Shown here: positions 13,837 to 13,977 of the stretch, piece by piece
How positions within the stretch are numbered: position 1 is the first letter of the stretch
Layout of the letters: each line of letters opens with the position of its first letter
From: Myxococcales bacterium
GTDB lineage: Bacteria; Myxococcota_A; Polyangia; Haliangiales; J016
Assembly: GCA_014238595.1 (NCBI GenBank)
Contig: JABAAV010000015.1
Coordinates: 1 to 13,977, forward strand
DNA: 13,977 nt
Direction: 5' to 3'
Position numbers and translations under genes: made by a program
The notes under the pieces: generated by a model
What the model was told of the DNA's origin: nothing
The model's input: only the letters and a program-made list of their open reading frames with translations
Databases searched by the model: none

Positions 13837-13977
13837 ATGGATTTTGTATACAATTGGATGGAACCGATTTTTCGCTGGGCGCATGTTGTTGCGGGTGTCC
13901 TTTGGATTGGATTGTTGTATTTCTTTAACTGGGTCAATGGATCCTTTGCCAAAACATTAGATGCCGCGACCAAACAG
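13837..13977 (+). CDS. PuuD-like (urate hydroxylase N-terminal) membrane protein, 5' end only
   Basis: 47 codons are present before the window ends. MDFVYNWMEPIFRWAHVVAG leads into VLWIGLLYFFNWVNGSFA, the first TM helix with the H-x-x-x-G-x-x-W-I-G-x-x-Y-x-x-N pattern characteristic of the urate-oxidase N-terminal (PuuD) membrane family. The conserved His16 and Trp23 could bind heme in the bilayer. A strong ribosome site, AAAGGAG (13821-13827), is 9 nt before the ATG and fixes the start. The 149-bp spacer to the EVE gene contains no other feature I can name with confidence. Because a C-terminal cytochrome c domain would lie outside the window, urate hydroxylase activity cannot be judged. Confidence 0.7.
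   Translation, partial: MDFVYNWMEPIFRWAHVVAGVLWIGLLYFFNWVNGSFAKTLDAATKQ

Overview
The window is AT-rich bacterial DNA (about 40% G+C by eye) with tightly packed genes on both strands. It looks like chromosome of a Gram-negative with an outer membrane. The gene set includes a TolQ/ExbB-type channel, several predicted lipoproteins, a surface protein with thrombospondin type-3 Asp repeats and a von Willebrand A domain with a Cys-rich insert, a GcdA-like carboxyltransferase and a PuuD-like membrane protein. This mix resembles low-GC Myxococcota/Bradymonadota-type ('deltaproteobacterial') genomes. That assignment is inferred from gene content only.

Layout. 1-287 (-): 5' part of a MotA/TolQ/ExbB channel gene. 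427-981 (+): unrecognised membrane-anchored helical protein. 1227-4511 (+): likely operon of two paralogous SPFH/Band-7 proteins (one TM-anchored, one probable lipoprotein) and an OPA-type MFS transporter. 4508-5539 and 5561-6088 (-): an APH/NahK-like small-molecule kinase and an FKBP-type prolyl isomerase lipoprotein. 6131-8238: a complete-looking 2108-bp IS1595-family transposon. 8327-9019 and 9033-11141 (-): a cytoplasmic sulfite-oxidase-fold molybdoenzyme and the TSP3/VWA surface protein, 13 bp apart. 11142-11501: intergenic region with a strong hairpin, a palindrome and three copies of a 12-bp motif. 11502-13226 (+): acyl-CoA carboxyltransferase resembling the alpha subunit of glutaconyl-CoA decarboxylase. 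13223-13687 (-): EVE-domain protein. 13837-end (+): N-terminus of a PuuD-like membrane protein.

The most interesting part is the transposon. It has perfect 24-bp terminal inverted repeats flanked by near-identical 8-bp target duplications (TAAGGTTT / TAAGATTT). Leftward it encodes an ISXO2/IS1595 transposase, frameshifted just after its catalytic residues, and a 41-aa AT-hook-like mini-protein joined to it by an ATGA stop/start overlap. Rightward it encodes a Panacea-domain (DUF4065/SocA-like) protein overlapping a small two-TM membrane protein. The last two look like a Panacea toxin-antitoxin module (PanA + membrane PanT) carried as passenger cargo, possibly stabilising the element. The membrane protein carries a fresh in-frame duplication in its soluble N-terminus, and its stop codon lies inside the right terminal repeat, so the element is coding almost from end to end. 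The insertion sits 34 bp upstream of the FKBP gene and probably separated it from upstream sequence.
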